Shown here in pieces: positions 52,596 through 61,990 of a stretch of DNA of 64,000 bases. Made by a program: the position numbers and the translations under genes. The notes beneath the pieces are model-generated. The model was not told the origin of the DNA. It ran no database searches and saw only the letters and a list, made by a program, of their open reading frames with translations. Origin of the DNA: Brachyspira sp949287565 (GTDB lineage Bacteria; Spirochaetota; Brachyspiria; Brachyspirales; Brachyspiraceae); assembly GCF_036997615.1 (NCBI RefSeq), contig NZ_JAWLQA010000004.1; one strand, given 5' to 3'. The stretch's first letter is position 1. Each line of letters starts with the position of its first letter.

Positions 52596-53552
52596 ATGAA
52601 AAACTTTAATATATGTTTTACATCAAATGATAAATATGCACCTTTTATGTCTACAGTAATAGTTTCTATATTAAAAAATTCAAAAGAAGATGAAAATTTT
52701 TATTTTCATGTTATCACTAATGATATTTCAGATGAAAATAAAAATATGATAGAAAAATTAAAAGAAATAAAAACATTTGATATTAAATATTATATTCCAA
52801 ATGTAGAAAAATATAATAAATGGTTTGAAAAGATAAACCATAAAAGATATTATGATCCATCACATTTTTATAGATTAGACATACCAACTTTAACATCAAG
52901 CTGTGATAAAATATTATATTTAGATTGTGATATCATAGTAAATTCAAGTCTGTCCGAGCTATTTGATATGGATATATCAGAATATTTTGCTTTTGCTGTT
53001 GAAGATAAAGGAGATTTAAATTTTTTAAATAAATACAAAATAAAAATAGGGCTTGAAGATAAGCATAAATATTTTAATGCCGGAATCTTATTATTAAATA
53101 ATAAACTTTATTTAGAAAAAAATCTTGATTTAGAATGTGAATCGTATTTTAATAAATACTGCAATATTATAGAATGTGCTGATCAAGATATATTAAATTA
53201 TTTATTTAAAGACAATGTAAAATTTATAGATAACAAATGGAATGACTTTACTTCTAAAAATGTAAATACTTCATCTATAATACATTATGTAGGAAAAATT
53301 AAACCTTGGAATAGAAATTGTCCTTCAAATGAAGCAGTTGAATTGTTTTGGAATTATTTTTATTACACCCCATACTATCAGCAAAATCCTATGAAATATA
53401 TGCAAATGATTATGGATCAAAAAATAAAAGGATTAGGCATACATAGTAATGACTATTTAAATAATAAAATAGATAAATTAATAAATAAAATATCTTGGTT
53501 TATACCATTTAAAAGTATGAGGGAAGATTTTAGAAATTCATTTTTAGAATAA
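52596..53552 (+). CDS. Glycosyltransferase family 8 protein
   Basis: 318 aa from the ATG at 52596, selected by alignment with the start of the paralogue at 50340; a TTG at 52581 would add five residues. The DxD is in ILYLDCDIIVNSS, the DQ motif in CADQDILNYLFKDNVKF, and the His/Gly region in IIHYVGKIKPWN. The C-terminal IPFKSMREDFRNSF matches the ending of the paralogue. GT8 enzymes of this type act on lipooligosaccharide cores. Confidence 0.9.
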   Translation: MKNFNICFTSNDKYAPFMSTVIVSILKNSKEDENFYFHVITNDISDENKNMIEKLKEIKTFDIKYYIPNVEKYNKWFEKINHKRYYDPSHFYRLDIPTLTSSCDKILYLDCDIIVNSSLSELFDMDISEYFAFAVEDKGDLNFLNKYKIKIGLEDKHKYFNAGILLLNNKLYLEKNLDLECESYFNKYCNIIECADQDILNYLFKDNVKFIDNKWNDFTSKNVNTSSIIHYVGKIKPWNRNCPSNEAVELFWNYFYYTPYYQQNPMKYMQMIMDQKIKGLGIHSNDYLNNKIDKLINKISWFIPFKSMREDFRNSFLE

Positions 53553-53612
53553 ACAATAAATTTCTAAAATCAATTATCATAAAAATAGACTTAATAATTA
53601 CAAATACGTATT

Positions 53613-54523
53613 TTATATACGCCACATAAAGCCGTATTTTTTACCTATTTTAATTTTAAGTTTTTCTCTTAGTTTTCTTGATGGTATCCACCATAATATT
53701 TTATTCCACATATCCTTTTTATTTTTTATATATAATGGATCATATTCTACACCACCAAGTTCAATCCATTTTTTATTGTTTTTGTCCCATTCATTATAAG
53801 GACTATTTTCCCAGAATTTACTAAGAGCATGTATTATATATACATTATCTAAATTATCATAACTTCCTGTATAATTATAAATTTTATCTAAAATACCAAT
53901 ATCTAAATCAAATTCCTGTATAGCAATATTTATGACAAATTGATCAGTTGCAACAAATTTTTCGCAGTATTCATAACACCATTTTTTATTTTATCTGTAT
54001 ATTTTAATTTATTTGTAAATAATATCACTCCGCTATTAAACATTCTTCTAGTTAAATCATATTTATTTCCAGAATAATTTGATACAAAATTTTTTACCTT
54101 AATTATTTCATCTAATCTTTTATTTGATATATCATAAGCTATATAAATACTTTTATCATTAAAAGATAGCATTATAGATAAATCTTTTTTTATAAGAGTA
54201 TCAGTATCTAAATATAATATTTTTTCATAATCATTAAGTAAATCAAAAACTTCAAATCTGGCAAATGCCATAAAACTCCAATTAGAACCCGGAACAGAGT
54301 TTAAAAAAGATTTTGAGAAAGGATTTTCATATTTTTTTATAATAATATTTTTATGTATTTTTTCTAATGCAGATTTATTTCTATTATTAATGGTATCAAC
54401 AAAAACTATAATATCATAATCTTTTTCATCTAAAGAAAAATACTTTTTAAATCCTATCAAAACATTTCCTACAGCAAACATTTGATTTTCAGTTGAGCAT
54501 AATAATAAAGCGAATTTTTTCAC
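53613..54523 (-). pseudogene. Frameshifted glycosyltransferase family 8 gene (A-tract)
   Basis: The first 197 codons (54523 down to 53930) read as a GT8-type protein (MKKFALLLCSTENQMFAVGN, DxD in ILYLDTDTLI) and stop soon after DKIKNGV. The following frame continues the same protein to a stop at 53613: WCYEYCEKFVATDQFVINIA contains the missing DQ motif, then WENSPYNEWDKNNKKWIELG. The two frames join if one base is added to the run of six A (T6 at 53982-53987). Intact length would be about 303 aa. May be a pseudogene, a phase-variable gene or a base-calling error. Confidence 0.82.
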
Positions 54524-54610
54524 TATTTTATTCCTAATTTTTTAATTACATAAATGATAACATAAAAAAAGTTGATGTCAATTAATACAATTTTAATGTT
54601 CATTATTATA

Positions 54611-54639
54611 TTTACATTAATTATAATAAATGATAAAAT
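54611..54639 (+). promoter_or_regulatory. Candidate promoter of rtcB
   Basis: TTTACA (54611-54616), a 17-base spacer and TAAAAT (54634-54639), 25 bases before the ATG. Confidence 0.42.
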
Positions 54640-54663
54640 ATAATCAAAAGAGGTATTATTTTT

Positions 54664-55842
54664 ATGATAGAGCTCAAAGGAAAATATAATAAAGACTGCA
54701 AAATTTTCACTGATAATATTGATGAGGAATCTTATTCCATATTGTATAAAATATTAAATGAAAAAGCCAGTGAAGATGTAAAGATAAGAATAATGCCTGA
54801 TACCCATTTAGGCAAAGGAGTAGTTGTAGGCTTTACAATGCCATTAACTGACAGAGTAAACCCTTTTCATATAGGTGTTGATATAGGCTGCGGAATGCTT
54901 ACTTCAAAATTAAGTGATGAAATAAAAGATATACCATTAGAAAAAATTGATAAAACTATAAAGCAGAATATACCTATGGGGCAAAGTACTCATAAAAAAA
55001 GTTTTAATACGTTTTTTAATTTTAAAGAACTTAATGAGCTTATAAGAAATTTTATTATCAATTATAATAAAAAGTTTAATACTAAATTTGAAGTTTTTGA
55101 AATAGATAATGAATATATAGAAAAATTATGTCAAAGAGTAGAAATTGATTTAGAGAAATTCCATAACTCTATAGGAACGCTTGGAGGGGGTAATCATTTT
55201 ATAGAAATAGGTAAATCCTCAAATAATGACTATTATATCACTATACATTCAGGCTCTAGGAATTTCGGTAATCAGGTTTGCAGATATCATGCCAAAATAG
55301 CTAAAAATAGTGAAGACTGTTATTTGCAGGATAAAGAAATGTTTGATTATTTAATTGATATGGTAATAGCACAATACTATGCAAAAATAAACAGAGAAAC
55401 TATTTTAAAAATTATAAAAGATTTATTAAACATAGAAATAGAAGATACTTTTTCATCGGTACATAATTTTATTGATTTTGAAGATTTTATCATAAGAAAA
55501 GGTGCCATAAGAAGTTATAATGGTGAAAGAATGATAATACCTTTTAACATGCGTGATGGTATATTAATATGCGAAGGAAAAAGTAATGAAGATTGGAACT
55601 TTTCTGCACCTCATGGAGCGGGTAGAGTGTTATCAAGGGCACAGGCAAAGAATCAATTAGATATGAAGGAGTTTGTAGACTCTATGAAAGGAATTTATTC
55701 AAGCAGCGTATGCAAAAATACTTTAGATGAATCACCTATGGCTTATAAAAATCCTAATAAAATAGAAAAATTAATAGAGCCTACTGTTAAAATTGTAGAT
55801 AAATTAAAGCCAGTATTAAATATAAAATCCACTTCAAAATAG
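54664..55842 (+). CDS. rtcB: RNA ligase of the RtcB family
   Basis: 392 aa. GTP-dependent 3'-5' ligase joining 2',3'-cyclic phosphate and 5'-OH RNA ends; used in RNA repair. Metal and active-site motifs: HIGVDIGCGM, LGGGNHFIEIG, HSGSRNFGNQVC, and the guanylylated His region SAPHGAGRVLSRAQAK. It is shorter than the ~480-aa archaeal type and belongs to the compact bacterial form. No archease or RtcA/RtcR neighbours, so it is a stand-alone repair gene here. Confidence 0.93.
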   Translation: MIELKGKYNKDCKIFTDNIDEESYSILYKILNEKASEDVKIRIMPDTHLGKGVVVGFTMPLTDRVNPFHIGVDIGCGMLTSKLSDEIKDIPLEKIDKTIKQNIPMGQSTHKKSFNTFFNFKELNELIRNFIINYNKKFNTKFEVFEIDNEYIEKLCQRVEIDLEKFHNSIGTLGGGNHFIEIGKSSNNDYYITIHSGSRNFGNQVCRYHAKIAKNSEDCYLQDKEMFDYLIDMVIAQYYAKINRETILKIIKDLLNIEIEDTFSSVHNFIDFEDFIIRKGAIRSYNGERMIIPFNMRDGILICEGKSNEDWNFSAPHGAGRVLSRAQAKNQLDMKEFVDSMKGIYSSSVCKNTLDESPMAYKNPNKIEKLIEPTVKIVDKLKPVLNIKSTSK

Positions 55843-56027
55843 AATTATTTTATGATTTTTATATATAAAATTATAGTATTTATAATGTAATTTAAGTTTT
55901 GCAACTTATTTTATGTATATATTTTAATGATATTCTTGATTAATCATATTGAAACTGATTACAAACTGAAAATTAATATCAAAAACTATATACAATTATT
56001 AAAAAATTTATTATACTTATATATAAA

Positions 56028-56056
56028 TTGATGTTTATATGTGATATTAGTATACA
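56028..56056 (+). promoter_or_regulatory. Promoter of the PTS gene
   Basis: TTGATG (56028-56033), a 17-base spacer and TATACA (56051-56056), about 70 bases before the ATG. The rest of the 287-base gap from rtcB is AT-rich with no other feature recognised. Confidence 0.5.
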
Positions 56057-56129
56057 TAATATTAATTATTAATCTAGTATCTTTATATGTATAATATCAA
56101 AAATACATTTATAATACGGAGTTCTTTAT

Positions 56130-58295
56130 ATGAAGGATAAAATTTTCGGCGTACTGCAAAGGGTAGGAAGATCTTTCATGCTTCCTATAGCTGTGCTTCC
56201 TGTAGCAGGTTTGTTTTTGGGTGTAGGTAGTTCATTAACTAATACTACAATGCTTGAAACCTATAATTTAATGGGTATTTTAGGACCAGGCACTATAGCT
56301 TATGATATATTATCAGTATTAAGTGAAGCAGGAAATATAATATTTGGTAACTTGCCTATTATATTTGCCATGAGTGTAGCTATTGGTATGGCAAAGAAAG
56401 AGAAAGAGGTTGCTGCTTTATCAGGAGCTATAGCATTTTTCGTAATGCATGCTTCTATTGGTAAGATGATAACAGTTATGGGCGGAGCTGATAAATTATT
56501 GGCTGGTTCTACTACAAATGTTGTTGGTATATTGTCATTACAAATGGGTGTATTCGGCGGTATTATAGTAGGACTTGGTGTAGCTGCTTTGCATAATAAA
56601 TATTATACAATAGAGCTTCCTCAAGTATTATCATTCTTCGGCGGTACAAGATTTGTTCCTATTATATCTTCTATAGTATTTTTAGTAGTAGGTATATTAA
56701 TGTACTATGTATGGCCTCCTGTACAGGTTGTAATGAATAAATTGGGTGATTTAATAGCTGGTTCAGGTTATGTTGGTACTTTATTCTATGGTATAATAGA
56801 AAGAGCATTAATACCTTTCGGACTTCACCATGTATTCTATACACCTTTATGGCAGACTTCTTTGGGCGGTACTATGATGATAGACGGCAATTTAGTAGAA
56901 GGTGCTCAGAATATATTCTTTGCTCAATTAGGTTCTCCTAGTACAACAGCATTCAGTGTTGAAGCTACTAGATTTATGACTGGTAAATTCCCATTCATGA
57001 TATTCGGATTACCTGGTGCTGCTTTGGCTATGTATAGAACTTCTAGACCAGAGAAAAAGCAGGTTGTAGGTGCTTTACTTTTCTCAGCTGCATTAACAGC
57101 AATGCTTACAGGTATAACTGAACCTATAGAGTTTACATTTATATTTGTTGCTCCTATATTCTATGCTATTCACTGTGTACTTGCGGGTATATCTTTCATG
57201 CTTATGCATATACTTCATGTTACAGTAGGTATGACATTCTCAGGCGGTTTTATAGACTTATTGTTATTCGGAATAATACAAGGTAATGCTAAAACTAATT
57301 GGATATGGATCGTAATTGTAGGTGCTGCTTATTTCTTCATTTACTATTTCTTATTCTATACTTTAATTAAGAAATTTGATTGGAAAACACCTGGAAGAGA
57401 ACCAGATAGTGAAGAACCAAAATTGTATAGAAGAGCTGATGTTGCTGCTGCTAAAGCTGCTGCAAGCGGAGAAGCAGTTGATACAAATCCTCTATTCCAA
57501 TATGAAGAAGCTCCTTTAATTACTGCAGGACTTGGCGGAAAGAAAAATATAAGCGATGTTGATTGCTGTGCTACAAGACTTCGTATAACTGTATTTGATC
57601 CTTCTAAAGTTGTTGATGCTACATTGAAAGCAAGCGGTGCAGCTGGTATAATCAAAAAAGGTAATGGTATACAGGTAATATACGGACCTAAAGTTACTGT
57701 AATAAAATCAAGACTTGAGGATTATTTACATGATCCTATAAGCGATCAGGAATCTCAGATGCCAGCAGATGCTCCTAAGGCAGAGGAAAAGAAAGAAGAG
57801 AAAAAGGAAGAGAAGAAAGCAGAAACAAAAGCTTCATCTGCATCATATAAAGTTTATGCTCCTATAAAAGGAAATATAATAAAATTAGAAAGCGTTAAAG
57901 ATGAAGCATTCTCAAGCGGTGCTATGGGTAAAGGTATAGCTATTGAACCTATAGAAGGAAAAGTGTATGCTCCTTATGATGGTGTTATAGAAACTGCTTT
58001 CCCTACAAAACATGCTATAGGATTGACTTCTGATGATGGTGTTGAATTGCTTATACATGTTGGTATGGATACTGTAAAATTAGGCGGTGCACATTTCATT
58101 TCACATATAGAAGAAGGACAAAAAGTTAAGAAAGGTGATTTATTATTAGAATTTGATATTGAAAAAATAAGAGGAGAAGGATATCCTACATTGACTCCTG
58201 TTATAGTAACAAATTCTGATGATTATACAGATGTTATACCTGTTAATGCTTCTTCTATTAATGTTGGTGATGAGCTGATTGAAGTAAAAAAATAA
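56130..58295 (+). CDS. ptsG: PTS glucose-type transporter, fused IICBA
   Basis: 721 aa in order IIC (1-430), IIB (about 455-535), IIA (about 575-720). Imports and phosphorylates a sugar using phosphate from HPr. The IIC part resembles PtsG (IERALIPFGLHHVFYTPLW, LTGITEPIEFTFIFVAPI). The phospho-Cys of IIB is C480 in VDCCATRLRI; the IIA phospho-His is H643 in LLIHVGMDTVKL. An acidic/Lys linker joins IIB and IIA. Glucose is the most likely sugar; N-acetylglucosamine or maltose types are less well matched. Confidence 0.92.
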   Translation: MKDKIFGVLQRVGRSFMLPIAVLPVAGLFLGVGSSLTNTTMLETYNLMGILGPGTIAYDILSVLSEAGNIIFGNLPIIFAMSVAIGMAKKEKEVAALSGAIAFFVMHASIGKMITVMGGADKLLAGSTTNVVGILSLQMGVFGGIIVGLGVAALHNKYYTIELPQVLSFFGGTRFVPIISSIVFLVVGILMYYVWPPVQVVMNKLGDLIAGSGYVGTLFYGIIERALIPFGLHHVFYTPLWQTSLGGTMMIDGNLVEGAQNIFFAQLGSPSTTAFSVEATRFMTGKFPFMIFGLPGAALAMYRTSRPEKKQVVGALLFSAALTAMLTGITEPIEFTFIFVAPIFYAIHCVLAGISFMLMHILHVTVGMTFSGGFIDLLLFGIIQGNAKTNWIWIVIVGAAYFFIYYFLFYTLIKKFDWKTPGREPDSEEPKLYRRADVAAAKAAASGEAVDTNPLFQYEEAPLITAGLGGKKNISDVDCCATRLRITVFDPSKVVDATLKASGAAGIIKKGNGIQVIYGPKVTVIKSRLEDYLHDPISDQESQMPADAPKAEEKKEEKKEEKKAETKASSASYKVYAPIKGNIIKLESVKDEAFSSGAMGKGIAIEPIEGKVYAPYDGVIETAFPTKHAIGLTSDDGVELLIHVGMDTVKLGGAHFISHIEEGQKVKKGDLLLEFDIEKIRGEGYPTLTPVIVTNSDDYTDVIPVNASSINVGDELIEVKK

Positions 58296-58318
58296 TTAAA
58301 TAAAATTGTAAAAATTGC

Positions 58319-58347
58319 GGGGCTTATTAATTAAGCCCCTTTTTTTA
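58319..58347 (+). terminator. Strong intrinsic terminator after the PTS gene
   Basis: GGGGCTTA (58319-58326) and TAAGCCCC (58332-58339) around a 5-base loop, followed by seven T. Confidence 0.93.
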
Positions 58348-58390
58348 TGGAAAAAATAAAATATTATTGCTCAATAGTAAAAAAAATTAC

Positions 58391-58419
58391 TTGACAATAA
58401 AAAAATAAAAAATTATACT
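58391..58419 (+). promoter_or_regulatory. Promoter of the chemoreceptor gene
   Basis: TTGACA (58391-58396), a 17-base spacer and TATACT (58414-58419), 34 bases before the ATG. Confidence 0.78.
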
Positions 58420-58453
58420 TTATCAAAGTTTTATTTATTTGGAGATATTATTT

Positions 58454-60265
58454 ATGGAAGACAAAAAAAAGAAATATGTTTTAATGCTGAAATTTCTAAT
58501 CCCATTTGCAGTATTCATAATAGTTGTTGTTATAGGTTTAATGTTATATTTTATTCCTAGGTATAAGCAAGAATTTTTATTAGAGATAGAATCTAATATG
58601 TACAAAAAAGAATCTTCTGTTTCTTCTTGGCTTAGTTATTTTTATTCGGAGATTGATGTTTTATCTTCATATTGTAAATATGAAACCGATTACAACCAAA
58701 TGCTTGATTCTTTCAAAGAATTAGAAAAAATAAAAGATGAAATTGGAAATATACATTTTAGCGGTACTGTAGGATATAAATACGGCGGATTATTAATTAT
58801 AGTATATGGTGATAATATAGAAGGGTTTGATCAAACTACAAGAGAATGGTATATAGAAGCTGTGAAAAACCCTTCCTCTCCTTATTTGAGTGCTCCATAT
58901 CAAGATGCAGAAACAGGGGAAACAGTTATAACTATATCTAAAGCTGTTTTTCAAAATAATGAGCTTAAAGGGGTAGTAGGATTGGATATATCTTTTTCTA
59001 AAATAGCTAAATCCTTAACAGCTGATAAAGATAATAAATATTTTATAGCATTAACTGATGGAAGATTTATAACTCATACAGATGCCAATTTATTATTTAA
59101 TCAGCAGAGAAATATTTATACTGAATTGAATGCTCCTCAGATTAATGATAAAGATTATGATGTGAGTCTAAATAAAAAACAAAAACAGTGGACTGCAGTT
59201 TATAAGATACCAAATACTCCTTGGATTCTTGTAGGAAATGGAAGCTCTACAAGTCTAACTAAAAAAACAATTACATTATCTATTATTATGATAATAGTGG
59301 CAATTGGTTTTTTAGTGATTCAATTTATGCTTGTTTTATTGAATGTTAATCCTTTATCTCAAACTTTAGACAGAGCTATAGAAGTTATTAAAAATATGAC
59401 TAATAAACATTTTAATGCTGTTTTTGATGAGAGATTATTAAATAAATCAGATCAAACAGGTGTTTTAGTAAATTCTATTAAGGATATGCAGAAATCTCTT
59501 GGTGATTCTATTCATTTCTTTCAGGAATCACTGAATTTTATCAATAATGAAATAGATACTGTATCGAATGGAACTGTTAATTTATCGGATAGAAGTAATA
59601 CTCAGGCTAGTTCTCTAGAGGAGTTATCAAGCCTTATAGAATCATTATCAACATCTCTTGATGAAACTAATGTACATTCAGAAGATGCTAGAAATATGAG
59701 TGCAAAAGTGGCAGATGCTACTAAAGTAGGAGTAGAAGCATCTTCAGAAATCATAAGCAGTATGAGCGAGATATCTGAATCTAGTAAAAAAATATCAGAA
59801 ATGACTAAGCTTATACAGTCTATTGCTTTTCAGACAAATATATTAGCATTAAATGCAGCGGTTGAGGCAGCAAGAGCTGGAGATCAAGGTAAAGGTTTCG
59901 CTGTAGTAGCAAGCGAGATACGTTCTTTAGCTCAGAATGTTGATGAAACGGCTAAAAATATTACAAATACTATAAATGATGCACTTGCTAAAGTAGAAGC
60001 TGGAAACAAAGCCGTTGAAAACTCTTCAAAAATACTTAATGATATAGAATCTTTAGCACAGGATATGCTCAATAAATTAAGCTCTATATCTGAGAGAGCC
60101 GTTATGGAAGCAGATAGCATAAATCAAATTAATATTTCTGTAAGACAACTTAATTCTATTACAGGCGAAAATAGCAATTTGGCAGAGGCAAATGCTAGTT
60201 CTACAAAAGAAGTGAGAACAAAAATAGAAGATATGGTTGAACAAATTAATAGTTTTAAATTCTAA
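58454..60265 (+). CDS. Methyl-accepting chemotaxis protein (dCache-type sensor)
   Basis: 603 aa from the ATG at 58454, GGAG 9 bases upstream. A membrane helix (about 15-35), a periplasmic Cache sensor (about 40-275; GFDQTTREWYIEAVKNPSSP, with the DxxxR-type GLDISFSK region), a second helix (about 280-305), then a HAMP-like segment and the signalling domain. The tip that binds CheA/CheW is IAFQTNILALNAAVEAARAG. The Cache type suggests small organic ligands such as amino acids. It stands alone between PTS and GNAT genes. Confidence 0.94.
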   Translation: MEDKKKKYVLMLKFLIPFAVFIIVVVIGLMLYFIPRYKQEFLLEIESNMYKKESSVSSWLSYFYSEIDVLSSYCKYETDYNQMLDSFKELEKIKDEIGNIHFSGTVGYKYGGLLIIVYGDNIEGFDQTTREWYIEAVKNPSSPYLSAPYQDAETGETVITISKAVFQNNELKGVVGLDISFSKIAKSLTADKDNKYFIALTDGRFITHTDANLLFNQQRNIYTELNAPQINDKDYDVSLNKKQKQWTAVYKIPNTPWILVGNGSSTSLTKKTITLSIIMIIVAIGFLVIQFMLVLLNVNPLSQTLDRAIEVIKNMTNKHFNAVFDERLLNKSDQTGVLVNSIKDMQKSLGDSIHFFQESLNFINNEIDTVSNGTVNLSDRSNTQASSLEELSSLIESLSTSLDETNVHSEDARNMSAKVADATKVGVEASSEIISSMSEISESSKKISEMTKLIQSIAFQTNILALNAAVEAARAGDQGKGFAVVASEIRSLAQNVDETAKNITNTINDALAKVEAGNKAVENSSKILNDIESLAQDMLNKLSSISERAVMEADSINQINISVRQLNSITGENSNLAEANASSTKEVRTKIEDMVEQINSFKF

Positions 60266-60288
60266 TATTTATATAAATACAATTTTTA

Positions 60289-60325
60289 AAAGAAATGGCT
60301 TTTATTATAGTCATTTCTTTTTTTA
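60289..60325. terminator. Bidirectional terminator between chemoreceptor and GNAT genes
   Basis: AAAGAAATGGCT (60289-60300) and AGTCATTTCTTT (60309-60320) pair with one wobble and lead into a T run on the + strand. The genes converge here, and the A-rich left flank gives a weaker T run on the other strand. Confidence 0.8.
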
Positions 60326-60865
60326 TATATTTTCTACACAGAATATATAATGCGGCATATCCATATTATAATAATGTTTTACTGTATTATCTATTATTTT
60401 CATGCCATTTCTTATAGCTACTTTTTGAGAGGCGATATTATTATCTCTTATTATCGAGTATACTCTATCAGCATTCAAAACATTAAAGGCATAATTTTTA
60501 CAAGCTATGGCAGCTTCTGTGGCAAATCCTTTATGCCAGTATTTTCTATTGAATAAATATCCTATTTCAATGAGTTCATAAGAATTATGTATTTTTTTAT
60601 CTACCTTTTGCATAGTAAGTCCGCATTGTCCTATAAACTCATTATTTTCTTTTAGTATACAAGCCCATAATCCGAATCCGTAAGTTTTATATATATTTAT
60701 TTGATTATTAAACCATTGATGCACTTCTTCATCAGAAAAAGCATGTTCATAAGCGTACATAGTTTCTTCATCTTGAAGTATAGAAGATAATCCTTTATAG
60801 TCTTTTTCATTATTTTCTTCAAATTCTCTTAAAATAAGTCTTTCAGTTTCTAGTATTTTTTTCAT
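60323..60865 (-). CDS. GNAT-family N-acetyltransferase (RimJ/RimL-like)
   Basis: 180 aa. Transfers acetyl from acetyl-CoA to an amine. N-terminus ETERLILREFEENNEKDY is typical of RimJ/RimL members; the acetyl-CoA loop is at YWHKGFATEAAIACKNYAF and the next segment NIASQKVAIRNGMK completes the motif. These modify ribosomal protein N-termini or small molecules including antibiotics. There is no evident ribosomal partner near, so the substrate is unknown. Confidence 0.88.
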   Translation of the reverse strand: MKKILETERLILREFEENNEKDYKGLSSILQDEETMYAYEHAFSDEEVHQWFNNQINIYKTYGFGLWACILKENNEFIGQCGLTMQKVDKKIHNSYELIEIGYLFNRKYWHKGFATEAAIACKNYAFNVLNADRVYSIIRDNNIASQKVAIRNGMKIIDNTVKHYYNMDMPHYIFCVENI

Positions 60866-60930
60866 AATTATAAAACAAAAGTATTTTAGAAAAATGATAT
60901 TAAATATTTATTTTTTTGATTTATTTTTCA

Positions 60931-61245
60931 GTCCCACCCTCTAGGCTTTTTAAATTTATATGTTATTTTTGTATTATATTTCTTTTTTATTTTAATATGT
61001 GATTATAGCACCCACCCAAAATTTTATTAGTATTTATGATCTCCTAACCGCACGCAGAGCAGCACTATAAATATAGGCTGATTAATAATTGCACTTAATT
61101 AATATATATAAAATTGATTAAACGTGCGTTGAAGAGATTGAAAATTTAATTTAAACTTGGGTGGGTTTTTATATATTCTGATTTCGTTTATAAGAAATTA
61201 TTAGTTAAAATTGCATATAAATTAATAAGGAAAAAGGGCGGGCAT
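60931..61245. repeat. Nested inverted-repeat element, copy C
   Basis: Arms CCCACCCT (60933-60940) with AGGGCGGG (61235-61242; one change), ACCCACCCAA (61010-61019) with TTGGGTGGGT (61157-61166), and CGCACG (61049-61054) with CGTGCG (61123-61128). Order and spacing match copy A within a few bases; CGCACGCAGAG and GCACCCACCCAAA-type stretches are shared verbatim. It occupies the divergent gap between the GNAT gene and the DUF486 gene. Confidence 0.85.
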
Positions 61246-61283
61246 ATGTAATAAAAAAATATATTTTTTTGTATTTTTAAGTA

Positions 61284-61311
61284 TTGACAAAGTTCTGAAA
61301 TATGTTAGAAT
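61284..61311 (+). promoter_or_regulatory. Promoter of the DUF486 gene with overlapping operator-like repeat
   Basis: TTGACA (61284-61289), a 16-base spacer and TAGAAT (61306-61311). TGTTAG (61303-61308) and CTAACA (61315-61320) form an inverted repeat over the -10, with a third TGTTAG at 61323-61328, an arrangement that suits a repressor. Confidence 0.65.
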
Positions 61312-61408
61312 ATACTAACAAATGTTAGAGAGCATTGATAAAGTCAACAACTTTGTATCCCTAAATTGATACAATATATTTTATAACCTTCATTTAATTA
61401 AACTGTAC

Positions 61409-61441
61409 GCCCCCTATGATGAGTAGGGGGCAATATTTTTT
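61409..61441 (+). terminator. Terminator hairpin inside the leader of the DUF486 gene
   Basis: GCCCCCTA (61409-61416) and TAGGGGGC (61424-61431) around a 7-base loop, followed by AATATTTTTTT. It lies about 90 bases after the predicted transcription start and 105 before the coding start, so it either attenuates the gene or ends a short RNA. Upstream, TTGTATC (61353-61359) and GATACAA (61368-61374) form another hairpin. Confidence 0.75.
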
Positions 61442-61545
61442 TATTAAATATAAAAAATAAATATAGCAAATTTTTTTTATAACATATAATATTTTATCAA
61501 TAAAAAAATTTTGTAGATAAACAAATGGAGGATTAAAATATTATT

Positions 61546-61914
61546 ATGAAAGCTATAACAACTATATTATTACTTATATTGTCAAATACATTTATGACAA
61601 TAGCTTGGTACGGACATTTGAAATTTAGTGAGATGAAAGGTTTTGCTAAATTATCACTTCCTATAATTATATTAATAAGCTGGGGAATTGCTTTATTTGA
61701 ATATTGTTTTCAGGTTCCAGCAAATAGAATAGGCTTCCAAGGAAACGGAGGACCTTTTTCATTAATGCAGCTTAAAGTTATGCAGGAAGTTATTACATTA
61801 ACTATATTCACTATTTTTACAGTAGTATTTTTCAAAACAGAAACTTTAAGAATAAATCATTTTATAGGTTTTTTATGTTTGATATTGGCAGTATTCTTTA
61901 TTTTTAAGAAATAG
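61546..61914 (+). CDS. DMT/DUF486-family small membrane protein
   Basis: 122 aa with four hydrophobic helices (about 5-22, 35-55, 80-97, 103-120). It contains the DUF486 signature: MTIAWYGHLKF near the N-terminus, EYCFQVPANRIGF and SLMQLKVMQEVITL. Family members are predicted small drug/metabolite-type transporters of unknown substrate. GGAGG lies 14 bases or so before the ATG. The long structured leader (from about 61318) suggests regulation by attenuation. Confidence 0.85.
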   Translation: MKAITTILLLILSNTFMTIAWYGHLKFSEMKGFAKLSLPIIILISWGIALFEYCFQVPANRIGFQGNGGPFSLMQLKVMQEVITLTIFTIFTVVFFKTETLRINHFIGFLCLILAVFFIFKK

Positions 61915-61938
61915 TAATTATATAAAAAAGATATAATA

Positions 61939-61975
61939 AAAGGCAATTATACAAAATATAATTGCCTTTATTTTA
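61939..61975. terminator. Terminator between DUF486 gene and the PPIase-like gene
   Basis: AAAGGCAATTATA (61939-61951) and TATAATTGCCTTT (61957-61969) are a perfect 13-base inverted repeat around CAAAA, with T-rich flanks on both strands. The genes converge here. Confidence 0.88.
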
Positions 61976-61990
61976 TTGATGATTTTTTAA

